A DNA stretch of 64,000 nt, taken from Caldifarciminota bacterium. Its GTDB lineage: Bacteria > Hydrothermota > Hydrothermia > UBA1063 > CAJXJZ01. Shown here in pieces: positions 35,584 through 43,489 of the stretch; position 1 is the first letter of the stretch, and each line of letters begins with the position of its first letter. The position numbers were made by a program, and so were the translations under genes. Below the pieces are notes generated by a model. The model was not told the DNA's origin, searched no databases, and saw only the letters and a program-made list of their open reading frames with translations. The stretch spans positions 1 to 64,000 of the forward strand of contig JALVYB010000060.1 of NCBI GenBank assembly GCA_027038175.1, in the 5' to 3' direction.

Positions 35584-36817
35584 AGTTATTGGATTAAAAT
35601 GCGCAACATGTGGCAAAATCTACCCACCCGATAGCGGCTTATTCACATGTCCTGACTGTGGACCCTACAAAGGTACTCTTGAGGTACTGTACGATTACGA
35701 GGAACTTAGAAAAACCTTAAATCGCAAAAACTGGATTAACAATGACCTACCATGGCACTATAGATACATCAATTTGCTACCGTTTAATGATATATCTTTA
35801 ATACCACCCCTTCAGGTGGGAACCACTCCGCTTATAGAAAATAAAAGACTTAACTCAAAATACGGTTTTAATATACTTCTTAAGGACGATACCAGAAATA
35901 GCACACTCTCATACAAAGATAGGGCAAGTTCTATAGCCCTTATAAAGGCATTAGAGCAAAATGCTCCTGGTATTATCGTGGCATCAACAGGTAATGCAGC
36001 ATCATCCATGGCGGGATTTGGTGCTTCCTCAGGAATGCCTGTTTATGTACTTGTACCAGAAACGATACCTGAGGGTAAACTGCTGCAATTAATACTTTAT
36101 AATGCAAAGGTAGTCAAGGTAAAATCAAACTACGATAAATGTTTTGATTTATCTATGGAAATAGCGGAAAAAACCGGACTGTACCTCAGGAGCACGGCAG
36201 TAAACCCATATCTCTCCGAAGGTAAAAAAACTTCTGCGTTTGAAATAGCCGAGCAAACAAATTATAATCTCCCTGACTATGTGTTCGTGCCTGTTGGTGA
36301 TGGATGCATTATAGAAAGCGTCTTTAAAGGTTTTAAGGAACTTTTTATGCTAAATATTACCGAAAAAATCCCAAAAATTATAGGAGTACAGGCAGAAGGC
36401 GCAGATCCACTTACCCGTGCATTCCAGGGAAAATCCTCTGAAATTACATTTATGGATAAACCAACGACTATAGCGGACTCTATTAATGTCGGGGTTCCAA
36501 GAGATGGTATAAAAGCCCTAAAGGCCGTGTATGAGTCAAATGGGATGTTTATAAGCGTAAAAGACTCCGAAATTATTGATGCTATAAAAGAACTCGCTAA
36601 AGAGACAGGTATTTTCGTAGAACCCGCAGCCGCTGCTGCTTTTGCAGGATTCAAAAAAGCAAGAAAGGAAGGAAAAATTTTACCTAAATCGAGTGTTGTT
36701 ATCCTGCTTACAGGACACGGATTAAAGGACCCTGCGTCAATAAAAAATAACCAGCAGGTTGACACGCCTGTGTTACCACCTGATATAGAAAAAATACTAA
36801 AATTACTTTCACTCTGA
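35576..36817 (+). CDS. thrC: threonine synthase
   Basis: A 413-residue PLP enzyme that converts O-phosphohomoserine to threonine. An N-terminal zinc ribbon (Cys9, Cys12, Cys25, Cys28) is typical of the archaeal/thermophilic type. The PLP lysine lies in TLSYKDRAS (Lys114), and VASTGNAASSMAGFGA and PVGDGCIIES contact the cofactor. The terminal ILLTGHGLKDP is characteristic. No other threonine biosynthesis genes are nearby, and regulation is not apparent. Confidence 0.94.
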   Translation: MGKVIGLKCATCGKIYPPDSGLFTCPDCGPYKGTLEVLYDYEELRKTLNRKNWINNDLPWHYRYINLLPFNDISLIPPLQVGTTPLIENKRLNSKYGFNILLKDDTRNSTLSYKDRASSIALIKALEQNAPGIIVASTGNAASSMAGFGASSGMPVYVLVPETIPEGKLLQLILYNAKVVKVKSNYDKCFDLSMEIAEKTGLYLRSTAVNPYLSEGKKTSAFEIAEQTNYNLPDYVFVPVGDGCIIESVFKGFKELFMLNITEKIPKIIGVQAEGADPLTRAFQGKSSEITFMDKPTTIADSINVGVPRDGIKALKAVYESNGMFISVKDSEIIDAIKELAKETGIFVEPAAAAAFAGFKKARKEGKILPKSSVVILLTGHGLKDPASIKNNQQVDTPVLPPDIEKILKLLSL

Positions 36818-36847
36818 TGCTTGTTGCACACCACACTTTGTAACTAC

Positions 36848-36876
36848 TTTACTGTTCGCATCTCTAACTTTATAAT
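36848..36876 (+). promoter_or_regulatory. promoter of the unknown gene at 36907
   Basis: TTTACT (36848-36853), 17 bases, perfect TATAAT (36871-36876), about 30 bases before the ATG. It lies in an 89-base gap after thrC. Confidence 0.5.
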
Positions 36877-36906
36877 TGAATAAAATTATAGAGTTGGTGT
36901 TTATTT

Positions 36907-37881
36907 ATGAATCATTTAATAGTTACGAGGGGCAAATGGGAAAAGGAATTAAAAAACGAGTTTCCTGATTCAGAATTTTCCTTTTATGAGCCAAACAATT
37001 TTCAAGAGATTATCCTTGAAACAATTACTCATAAACCAGATATCCTCACGATTATCACAGAATATATCCCAAACACCTCACAACATATTAAAAGCTGCAT
37101 TACTGAGCCCTATGACATTATTCGTATCGGCCCTGAGTCGTTTTCCCATCCTCACTGTTTATTCAGTGGGCTTCTATTCACAGCAATGCTCCATATTTAC
37201 AATCCCTCAGAATTTTTACCAAGTGTTCATTCATACGCTACGTGTCTGAAGAAAAACATATTTACATCACCTAAATTCAAGGACCTTTTGCAGTATATTC
37301 GTAGCCCTCTTGCATTTTCTCTATCTTCTCTTCTGTTTGCACTAAATAACAACTATACTGTAAAACATGTAACATCCGATGAAGGTAATATTTCAACCGA
37401 TATAAGATATGAATCCCTGAAAGAGGAATTTATTAACATAGCAACGGTATCCCTTAGAATTCTGGAAAAATACAGGCCTGGTAGACATGCCACTCAATCA
37501 ATAATCAGTTTTAAAGAAAAGGAAGTCTTCAATATCCCCGGGAAAAGATACCTTAAGAGCGAATTTATAACAGGTTTCAAAAAATATGCCCCCTTCTGGA
37601 AAGAACATCTTTATGAAGACCATTTTGCTCTTCTCTCTGCAATTTACACAGGAAAGGAAGAAGATGGAATAGACGATAGGACATGGATTCGTATCCTCTT
37701 TGACATTGTAAAAGCATCCATGGAATATGAGGACAAAACAAAGATATCCCGTAGATTATTCCCCATCTATGCATTATACCTTGAAAGTGTTCATGAGAGA
37801 CCAATCAGAGAACACATGGAAAAATACATAGAAATATTAAAAGAAGAGGCTAAAGACTTCGTGAATATGGAAAAAAACTAA
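36907..37881 (+). CDS. hypothetical protein
   Basis: A 324-residue protein that I do not recognise. No signal peptide or membrane segment is present. The N-terminal third looks like an alpha/beta response-regulator-like fold (LIVTRGKWEKEL ... PDILTIITEYIP), and the C-terminal half is charged and helical, which would suit a regulatory or signalling protein. It has its own promoter and only a weak ribosome binding site. It ends four bases inside the convergent DUF4321 gene, and I see no terminator for it. Confidence 0.7.
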   Translation: MNHLIVTRGKWEKELKNEFPDSEFSFYEPNNFQEIILETITHKPDILTIITEYIPNTSQHIKSCITEPYDIIRIGPESFSHPHCLFSGLLFTAMLHIYNPSEFLPSVHSYATCLKKNIFTSPKFKDLLQYIRSPLAFSLSSLLFALNNNYTVKHVTSDEGNISTDIRYESLKEEFINIATVSLRILEKYRPGRHATQSIISFKEKEVFNIPGKRYLKSEFITGFKKYAPFWKEHLYEDHFALLSAIYTGKEEDGIDDRTWIRILFDIVKASMEYEDKTKISRRLFPIYALYLESVHERPIREHMEKYIEILKEEAKDFVNMEKN

Positions 37882-38141
37882 TGCTTGATTAACAGATAAA
37901 TCATCAAAAATACAAAAAACACCGTAAAAATATTGAAAACAATCTGAAAGGAAAATCCGAGTTTAAGAAAAACCAGGTTTAAATTAACATTATTAAGACC
38001 AAAAACTATATCCTTAAACAAAATTGTTTTCACATTGCTGTCTGGCACTATCACCTTAATAATTGCCCCAAGGAGTGTGCCAAAAGCAGCACCAATGGTC
38101 AAAACAATAAGTACGTTGGTTGTGGTTCTTTTCAGTAACAT
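37878..38141 (-). CDS. DUF4321-like membrane protein
   Basis: An 87-residue protein with two hydrophobic segments (about 9-31 and 63-85), matching the small DUF4321 membrane family in length and layout ([20 protein letters not shown]). Its function is unknown. It starts 13 bases after the 3' end of tRNA-Leu on the same strand with no ribosome binding site, so it probably depends on the tRNA promoter at 38330-38358. Its stop overlaps the end of the convergent gene at 36907-37881. Confidence 0.65.
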   Translation of the reverse strand: MLLKRTTTNVLIVLTIGAAFGTLLGAIIKVIVPDSNVKTILFKDIVFGLNNVNLNLVFLKLGFSFQIVFNIFTVFFVFLMIYLLIKH

Positions 38142-38154
38142 AACATAGAGAGAA

Positions 38155-38237
38155 TGCCGGAGGCGGGACTTGAACCCGCACGGGGTTTCCCCCAGGGGAT
38201 TTTAAGTCCCCTGCGTCTGCCATTCCGCCACCCCGGC
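38155..38237 (-). tRNA. tRNA-Leu (TAA)
   Basis: An 83-base minus-strand tRNA with acceptor GCCGGGG/CTCCGGC, class II long variable arm (GGGG-AAA-CCCC), anticodon loop with TAA, T loop TTCAAGT and discriminator A, as expected for leucine. CCA is not encoded. It is the middle gene of a tRNA-Cys, tRNA-Leu, DUF4321 transcript. Confidence 0.96.
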
Positions 38238-38245
38238 ATTTTAAA

Positions 38246-38319
38246 AGGCGGCGCCCGGATTCGAACCGGGGAATAACGGTTTTGCAAACCGTCGCCTTAG
38301 GCCGCTTGGCTACGCCGCC
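38246..38319 (-). tRNA. tRNA-Cys (GCA)
   Basis: A 74-base minus-strand tRNA: acceptor GGCGGCG/CGCCGCC, anticodon GCA, T arm CCGGG-TTCGAAT-CCGGG type, and discriminator U, the identity element for cysteine tRNA. Eight bases separate it from tRNA-Leu. Confidence 0.96.
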
Positions 38320-38329
38320 ATGTTTATAA

Positions 38330-38358
38330 ATTATAGACGAAAAACAACGAATGGTCAA
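38330..38358 (-). promoter_or_regulatory. tRNA-Cys/tRNA-Leu promoter
   Basis: On the minus strand TTGACC (38358-38353), a 17-base spacer and TATAAT (38335-38330), 11 bases upstream of the tRNA-Cys 5' end. The palindromic repeat copy B starts ten bases further upstream. Confidence 0.8.
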
Positions 38359-38367
38359 AAAACTACA

Positions 38368-38398
38368 GGTGTCGAAAATCAACACATATCTCCTCAAT
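38368..38398 (+). repeat. dispersed palindromic repeat, copy B
   Basis: A 31-base partner of copy A at 243-276. The palindrome GTGTCGAAAATCAACAC (38369-38385) is nearly symmetric (GTGTYGA-N3-TCRACAC), and both copies continue to CCTCAAT. It lies between two divergent promoters, for the tRNA operon and the fibre operon. It may be an operator or a mobile-element remnant. Confidence 0.55.
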
Positions 38399-38480
38399 AT
38401 AACGAAATAACCCAACCCATTCGTACTTTGCTATACTCAACAATCCAAACGATTTAATACTTAAAATCATTAACTTCTTC

Positions 38481-38509
38481 TTGACAATTCAAAGATAAAC
38501 TTTCATAAT
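38481..38509 (+). promoter_or_regulatory. promoter of the fibre operon
   Basis: Perfect TTGACA (38481-38486), 17 bases, CATAAT (38504-38509). The leader contains GGGGAGG at 38523-38529 before the ATG at 38535. Confidence 0.8.
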
Positions 38510-38534
38510 ATACAGAGCAAACGGGGAGGTGTGT

Positions 38535-39116
38535 ATGAAGAAGTGGCTTATACCTGTAATAATAGCAGGGTGGCTCGGAACGCTGCGGGCCAATGAAATA
38601 TACGGAGGCCCCGGTGATAGACTGGTAGGAATAGCACCACAAGATAGCCTTGTAGATTCTCTAATTGTAACAATTCAAATCCCCACTGTCATAGGTCTCT
38701 ATGTAAATGGTAACGTAACATTTGATCTCAATCAGTACGTAACAGCAGGCACATATCCACCTGCAACATTCCCTGCATACTATGCACCAACAGCAGTCTC
38801 TGGGACAAATGCAGATGGTGTGGACATTCAGGTATTCTGCAACTCTCCTACAGCCACATGGACGCTTGAAACATGGGGAAGCGGTGATTTCTCCTCAACA
38901 GTGACACTCGATCAGTTAGTTTACGCAGACGATGGCACAGCTGACCCACCCACAGGGACATGGACATCCTTTACAACAACACCAACAACAGTAACCACAG
39001 GTAGCAAAACCAATGGATGGCAGAATGTCAACCAGGATTACAGGTTCAGAGCTGAGGCAGATGACGAGCCAGGGACACTACAAACCACAATTTACTACAG
39101 AGTTTTCTCTAACTAA
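38535..39116 (+). CDS. secreted pilin-like subunit, major (candidate)
   Basis: A 193-residue protein with a signal peptide (about 1-19), then a Thr/Pro/Tyr-rich beta protein with almost no lysine after the signal, as in fimbrial subunits. It shares with the next gene the order NVTFDL, a P-rich FPAYYAPT block, SGTNADG, an SLDQ-type strand, a tryptophan-containing middle and a C-terminal ADDEPGTLQTTIYYRV strand. No database family is certain; DUF4402 or spore-coat-U-like subunits are possible relatives. First gene of a four-gene operon, followed by a strong hairpin, suggesting it is the most abundant product. Confidence 0.7.
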   Translation: MKKWLIPVIIAGWLGTLRANEIYGGPGDRLVGIAPQDSLVDSLIVTIQIPTVIGLYVNGNVTFDLNQYVTAGTYPPATFPAYYAPTAVSGTNADGVDIQVFCNSPTATWTLETWGSGDFSSTVTLDQLVYADDGTADPPTGTWTSFTTTPTTVTTGSKTNGWQNVNQDYRFRAEADDEPGTLQTTIYYRVFSN

Positions 39117-39125
39117 AAACCTGAG

Positions 39126-39170
39126 AAAAAGGGGCAGATGATGATTAAAAAGTTAAGTCTGCCCCTTTTT
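39126..39170 (+). terminator. hairpin between subunit genes containing the next start codon
   Basis: Perfect 13-base inverted repeat: AAAAAGGGGCAGA (39126-39138) and its complement (39158-39170) around a 19-base loop. The right arm ends in five T and more T-rich sequence, so it is a good intrinsic terminator for the first gene. The left arm contains the AAGGGG ribosome binding site, and the start codon of the second gene lies at the stem-loop junction. The hairpin should lower both transcription into and translation of the downstream genes. Confidence 0.8.
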
Positions 39171-39671
39171 ATTTTATTTTGTTTTTCAAAATCCTGGGCA
39201 ATAAGTATTATAATATTAAGAATAGACTCAAACGTTACTTTTGACCTTGGTTCCGCAGCAAACTTTCCTCCATCGGTTCTTCCAGCGTATTACTACCCCA
39301 CTCAGGCATCAGGAGCCAATCCTGAGGGAATACGAATAACCACGACTGTATTTAATTTCTTTGGGCAAACTGTAAGTAACGTTTATCTTGACATAAAGGG
39401 AGGAAACGACCCTTCCCCATCTGTTTCGTTATCCCAAATTAACTGGACTATAGACCCGGCGACACTACCCCCAGCAGGTACTCCAATTCCACCTCCACCC
39501 TGGCACCCCCTTACTAACACGTGGAACAACGTGGCGTATTTTGCACCTAACGGCATAGTTACAACGAGACGCTACTCTATGGATTTTTGTTTTAAACTTG
39601 AGGGGGATGATGACCCCACACCTCCTCAGGGCATTACAACAACTGTATATATAAGGTTTTACGGGCTATGA
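39138..39671 (+). CDS. secreted pilin-like subunit, minor (candidate)
   Basis: A 177-residue protein with a signal peptide (about 1-21) and overall similarity to the preceding subunit: NVTFDL, LPAYYYPT, SGANPEG, VSLSQINW, and a C-terminal EGDDDPT...TTTVYIRFYG strand. Start is ATG 39138 or the adjacent 39141. Its ribosome binding site is buried in the hairpin 39126-39170, so expression is probably lower than for the first subunit. It may be a tip, adaptor or anchor subunit. Its TGA overlaps the start of the chaperone gene. Confidence 0.68.
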   Translation: MMIKKLSLPLFILFCFSKSWAISIIILRIDSNVTFDLGSAANFPPSVLPAYYYPTQASGANPEGIRITTTVFNFFGQTVSNVYLDIKGGNDPSPSVSLSQINWTIDPATLPPAGTPIPPPPWHPLTNTWNNVAYFAPNGIVTTRRYSMDFCFKLEGDDDPTPPQGITTTVYIRFYGL

Positions 39672-40381
39672 ATACGTTACTTTTGATATTAATGCTAATC
39701 TCACAGGGTTTTATGGTGCAACCCGACAGGATAGAAGTCGAGGTTGCAGGAGGGAAAAGAATCACACGCAAACTCGTAGTTACAAACATATCTTCTGATA
39801 CTATTTTTATAAGAGTCCATGTGGAAAAATTCGATCAAGACTCATCCGGCAAAATTATCTTCAAAAAGGTAGCAGACGATTCTACCGTAGTAATAAATCC
39901 ACTTGAGTTTAACCTGGCACCAGGAGACAATAAGGACGTGCGAATCACTCTCTCAACTCCCTATGACATGCCCAATGAAATCTGGGGTATGATTATATTT
40001 TCACAACTACCACCTCCTGAGGAAAAATTCGCAACTATACGTTTTGTAAGAGAAATCGGTGTTCCATATTATCTTGTACCCCTTGGCACATTTACACAAT
40101 GTGATATAGATACGTCCTTTATTCGACATGATTCTATTTTCTTTCTTGTCTCTAACACAGGGCTCAGGCATTTAAGGGCAAAAGCCACATACAAATTAGA
40201 AAATGTTGATAAAAAAGAGGTATCAGAAAGAACACTTGGCAGTGTCTTTATCCTGCCAGAGCATTCTATATACCTGTCATTTCCTATAGATACTCTTAAA
40301 AATGGGAAATACGTGGCGAGGTTAAAAATAGACTATGGAGGAGCATTTGCCATAGAGGGCGTGAAATCTTTTGTTAAATAA
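39668..40381 (+). CDS. PapD-like periplasmic chaperone (candidate)
   Basis: A 237-residue protein with a signal peptide (about 1-15) and a two-domain Ig-like layout. The first domain has the strand order of pilus chaperones: a basic strand KRITRKLVVTN, then INPLEFNLAPGDNKDVRITL, the family's proline- and glycine-containing pattern before the long strand. EIWGMIIFSQLPPPEE and FVREIGVPYYLVP then resemble the F1-G1 region. The second domain is beta rich. It starts on ATGA with the second subunit, indicating tight coupling. The family call is by pattern, not by alignment. Confidence 0.65.
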   Translation: MNTLLLILMLISQGFMVQPDRIEVEVAGGKRITRKLVVTNISSDTIFIRVHVEKFDQDSSGKIIFKKVADDSTVVINPLEFNLAPGDNKDVRITLSTPYDMPNEIWGMIIFSQLPPPEEKFATIRFVREIGVPYYLVPLGTFTQCDIDTSFIRHDSIFFLVSNTGLRHLRAKATYKLENVDKKEVSERTLGSVFILPEHSIYLSFPIDTLKNGKYVARLKIDYGGAFAIEGVKSFVK

Positions 40382-40390
40382 AACTTGAGT

Positions 40391-42142
40391 ATGTGCACCT
40401 TACTTTTACTACTGGTTCTAAGAATCCCAATAATCGGAACGGCTGGATATTACACCTTTGGTAAGCATTTTCTAAACAAATCTTATTCGTTGTATTCTTT
40501 TGGCCTTACAAAAAACCCTTACTCTTTTTTCCTCTCACTGCGACAGAACAATAATGTGTATTTTGTAAATGACCTTACTATAAATGCACCTTTTAATAGA
40601 CTTGGCTTCATAAACATTGGATTCAGAAGATTCTCCTATTCAGGTATCTTACCTACGCCTTCAAGGTACATTGGACTTGATTTCTATAACCCCCAGTTTT
40701 CATTTGGCGTATTCAAAAAAGAAAAATTCAGATACTCCATTTCCCAGTATACTTCCCGTCTCTCTTTATCACAGAAGAGTAAGAGGCTCGTTTTTGTTTT
40801 AACAAAAGATACGACAACTCCGTATATTAATTTACTTTTAACTTCAAGAAATACTGCCGGCGATATAGACCTTGCACTCTCTATGGCAAAATACATATCA
40901 TTCGCATTTTATGCAAAAAAGACCGTAAAAACAGATAAAGCAAACCTTGCCGTTAGTGTCAAAAAGATATTTAAAAACTATACTGCTCTGGGCACAAAAC
41001 TTGCACCCATACTCGGAATATATGGTTCCTTCAATTTTAGGCCAATAGATGAACTCACTTACTCTAACAATACAAACTTCACTGACAACCAAGGATATAA
41101 ATCTTTCAATACTACAAATTCCATAACGTACAATCATCCCACTCTGGGGGTATTCTCATTTTCACACACTTATTCTACTACAAACAGGTTAACCTTTAAT
41201 TACCTTAAAAACATGGGATTCATGCTTTTCCGTCTCTCCCTTGAGAAAAACCAGAGACAGTATAATATAACATTGAGACGCACACCTATTTTGATTACAC
41301 TTTCCAGAACAATACAGGATACTACAGTTATGGATAGAATTACAGGAATGCTCTCCACGAGATATTTTAAGGAAAGGTTTGAATACTTCTACTCTCCTCT
41401 AAGACAATACATTCTCGCCAACACCTCTTTTCAATACAAAAACATGATTTTATTTTCTGGGGTAACCCTGTTCTTTTCAGGGGGAGAAAAAGAAGTTAAC
41501 TTTTCCACAGGCCTCAATGTATCCACACCTTTGCAGATGATTTCCTTATCCTCTGTTAAAGGTATAGTTTACTTTGACAAAAATGCGAATGGTATTTTTG
41601 ACAAAGAAGATGAACCCATGGATAGCATTAAAGTCTTGCTTGATGGCATAAAATCCGTTTATACCGATGAAAATGGTAAATTTACCTTCAGATTTGTTCC
41701 GCCAGGACGCCACAAAATTTATCTTGACCTTGGAGTTTTGCCTGCAGAAGTAGGAACAGAAGGAGAGGCAAAAACATTAAGAATCGGACCTTTTGAAAGT
41801 AGATACGTTGAATTTAAGATAGCCAGACTTGGCAGAGTGGAAGGCAGACTATTCGTAGACCTGAACGTTAACAATGTATTTGATAATCATGACCTGCCAC
41901 TTGAAGGATGCCTTGTAAGTTTAAATGGCAAGAAAACCTGGACGTGGGATGATGGGAGGTTTATCTTTGCAAATGTTCCTCCAGGGTCCTATACAGTGAA
42001 AGTTGAATATTGCCCTCAAAAGGTTATTCCTGTTGACAAGAAAGAGTATAATATTTATGTCATGCCCGGGGATAACATCAAAGGTCTTGATTTTCCATTC
42101 ATAGAGGGAGAAGAAATAAAAGTCAAAGTCAAGGAATTTTAA
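40391..42142 (+). CDS. usher-like outer membrane barrel with SdrD/Cna-B-like domains
   Basis: A 583-residue protein with a signal peptide, a long region (about 25-375) of alternating aromatic beta strands like an outer membrane barrel, then two Cna-B/SdrD-B-like domains. The domains read GIVYFDKNANGIFDKEDEPMDSI ... VPPGRHKIYL and GRLFVDLNVNNVFDNHDLPLEG ... VPPGSYTVKV when split at their cores. Each starts with a D-x-N-x-N-x-x-x-D calcium-binding-like loop. It follows the chaperone by nine bases and is the natural candidate for the assembly platform, though smaller than classical ushers (about 800 residues). The ATG at 40391 is preferred over the TTG at 40385. Confidence 0.68.
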   Translation: MCTLLLLLVLRIPIIGTAGYYTFGKHFLNKSYSLYSFGLTKNPYSFFLSLRQNNNVYFVNDLTINAPFNRLGFINIGFRRFSYSGILPTPSRYIGLDFYNPQFSFGVFKKEKFRYSISQYTSRLSLSQKSKRLVFVLTKDTTTPYINLLLTSRNTAGDIDLALSMAKYISFAFYAKKTVKTDKANLAVSVKKIFKNYTALGTKLAPILGIYGSFNFRPIDELTYSNNTNFTDNQGYKSFNTTNSITYNHPTLGVFSFSHTYSTTNRLTFNYLKNMGFMLFRLSLEKNQRQYNITLRRTPILITLSRTIQDTTVMDRITGMLSTRYFKERFEYFYSPLRQYILANTSFQYKNMILFSGVTLFFSGGEKEVNFSTGLNVSTPLQMISLSSVKGIVYFDKNANGIFDKEDEPMDSIKVLLDGIKSVYTDENGKFTFRFVPPGRHKIYLDLGVLPAEVGTEGEAKTLRIGPFESRYVEFKIARLGRVEGRLFVDLNVNNVFDNHDLPLEGCLVSLNGKKTWTWDDGRFIFANVPPGSYTVKVEYCPQKVIPVDKKEYNIYVMPGDNIKGLDFPFIEGEEIKVKVKEF

Positions 42143-42211
42143 TACCTCTTCATAGAACCCGAACGATAATTTAAAATTATTACATACCTTTTTGAAAATT
42201 AAGGAGGCATT

Positions 42212-43474
42212 ATGAAGACTTTAATTCAAACACTGAGAGAGGGCATAATTCCGGATGACCTGAAGGAGATAGCCCGGAAGGAAAACATAGATATAGAACA
42301 ACTGGTTAAAAATATTCTATCCGGCGAGGCTGTGGTACTGGGATACAGAACAAAGAGAGGTCCTATAGTCGTAGGCAAAGGCACGAGAGTAAAAGTTAAT
42401 GCAAATATAGGGACAAGTACATTGCGTTCTTCTTTAAAGGAAGAGATTGAAAAACTTCACGTTGCTCTTCAGGCAGGAACAGATGCTATAATGGACCTTT
42501 CACTTTCAGATGACCTCGTAGAAATAAGAAAAGCAGTACTTAAAGAATCCACAGTTCCCGTTGGAACAGTGCCCATTTATGAGGCTGCAACGCTTGCCAG
42601 AATAAAAAGAGGTGCCGTTGTCAGACTTGATGTGGAAGAATTTTTTGAGGTTATAGAGAGACAACTTGATGAGGGTGTTGATTTTATAACAGTTCATGCA
42701 GGAGTTGTCAAAAAATACGTATCTCAATACGGCAAAGGAAAACGTATAGGGGGAATTGTATCAAGAGGAGGTGCCATTACAGCAGCGTATATAAAAAATA
42801 CGGGGAACGAGAACCCACTTTACGAATATTATGACAGGCTTCTTGATATTGCAGAGAAATACGATGCAGTGCTATCACTTGGGGATGGGATGAGACCGGG
42901 TGCAATCCATGACGCTTCAGACATGTTTGAGGTTGGAGAGCAGGAGGTGCTCGGGGAATTGCAACAGCGAGCATTAGAAAGGGGTGTAATGAGTATGATT
43001 GAAGGACCAGGACACGTACCATTACACCTAATTAAGCCTTCGGTTGAGAGGATTAAAAAACTAACGAATAATGCTCCCCTGTATTTACTCGGACCCATAG
43101 TAACGGATGTTGCACCTGGTTATGACCATATCACTTCAGCGATAGGAGCAGCGCATGCTGCATGGGCAGGAGCTGATTTTATTTGTTATGTTACCCCATC
43201 TGAGCATCTTGGATTACCCACCAAGGAAGACGTACATGAGGGCGTCATAGCATCACGTATTGCAGCACACGCAGCCGACATTGCACGAGGCCTAAAAGGT
43301 GCAGACGAGTGGGACAAACAAATTTCAATTGCAAGAAAAGCGCTTGACTGGGACGAACAGATAAGACTTTCAATTGACCCGGAACGGGCGGCGAAAATGA
43401 GAAAGGAACGTTCAGGGGAAGGCCCGTGCACGATGTGTGGGGAATACTGCGTATTTTTAATTTTGGGTGATTAA
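42212..43474 (+). CDS. thiC: phosphomethylpyrimidine synthase
   Basis: A 420-residue short-form ThiC. It rearranges aminoimidazole ribotide to HMP phosphate for thiamine, using a [4Fe-4S] cluster and SAM. Motifs include GRTKRGPIVVGKG-like N-terminus, DLSLSDD, VPIYEA, SRGGA, EGPGHVPLHLI and the C-terminal cluster site CTMCGEYC (Cys406, Cys409, Cys413). The CX2CX3C spacing is what I recall for short anaerobe enzymes, compared with CX2CX4C in E. coli. AAGGAGG precedes the ATG. The 69-base leader is too short for a TPP riboswitch. Confidence 0.94.
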   Translation: MKTLIQTLREGIIPDDLKEIARKENIDIEQLVKNILSGEAVVLGYRTKRGPIVVGKGTRVKVNANIGTSTLRSSLKEEIEKLHVALQAGTDAIMDLSLSDDLVEIRKAVLKESTVPVGTVPIYEAATLARIKRGAVVRLDVEEFFEVIERQLDEGVDFITVHAGVVKKYVSQYGKGKRIGGIVSRGGAITAAYIKNTGNENPLYEYYDRLLDIAEKYDAVLSLGDGMRPGAIHDASDMFEVGEQEVLGELQQRALERGVMSMIEGPGHVPLHLIKPSVERIKKLTNNAPLYLLGPIVTDVAPGYDHITSAIGAAHAAWAGADFICYVTPSEHLGLPTKEDVHEGVIASRIAAHAADIARGLKGADEWDKQISIARKALDWDEQIRLSIDPERAAKMRKERSGEGPCTMCGEYCVFLILGD

Positions 43475-43489
43475 ACATAGGGGGATACA

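Noticed and set aside
42143-42211. Possible TPP riboswitch before thiC
   Set aside because: The gap is 69 bases, AT-rich and lacks the CTGAGA core; an aptamer does not fit.
43427-43453. ThiC cluster motif CX2CX3C instead of CX2CX4C
   Set aside because: As far as I recall the shorter spacing is normal for short anaerobe-type ThiC proteins, so it is not treated as unusual.
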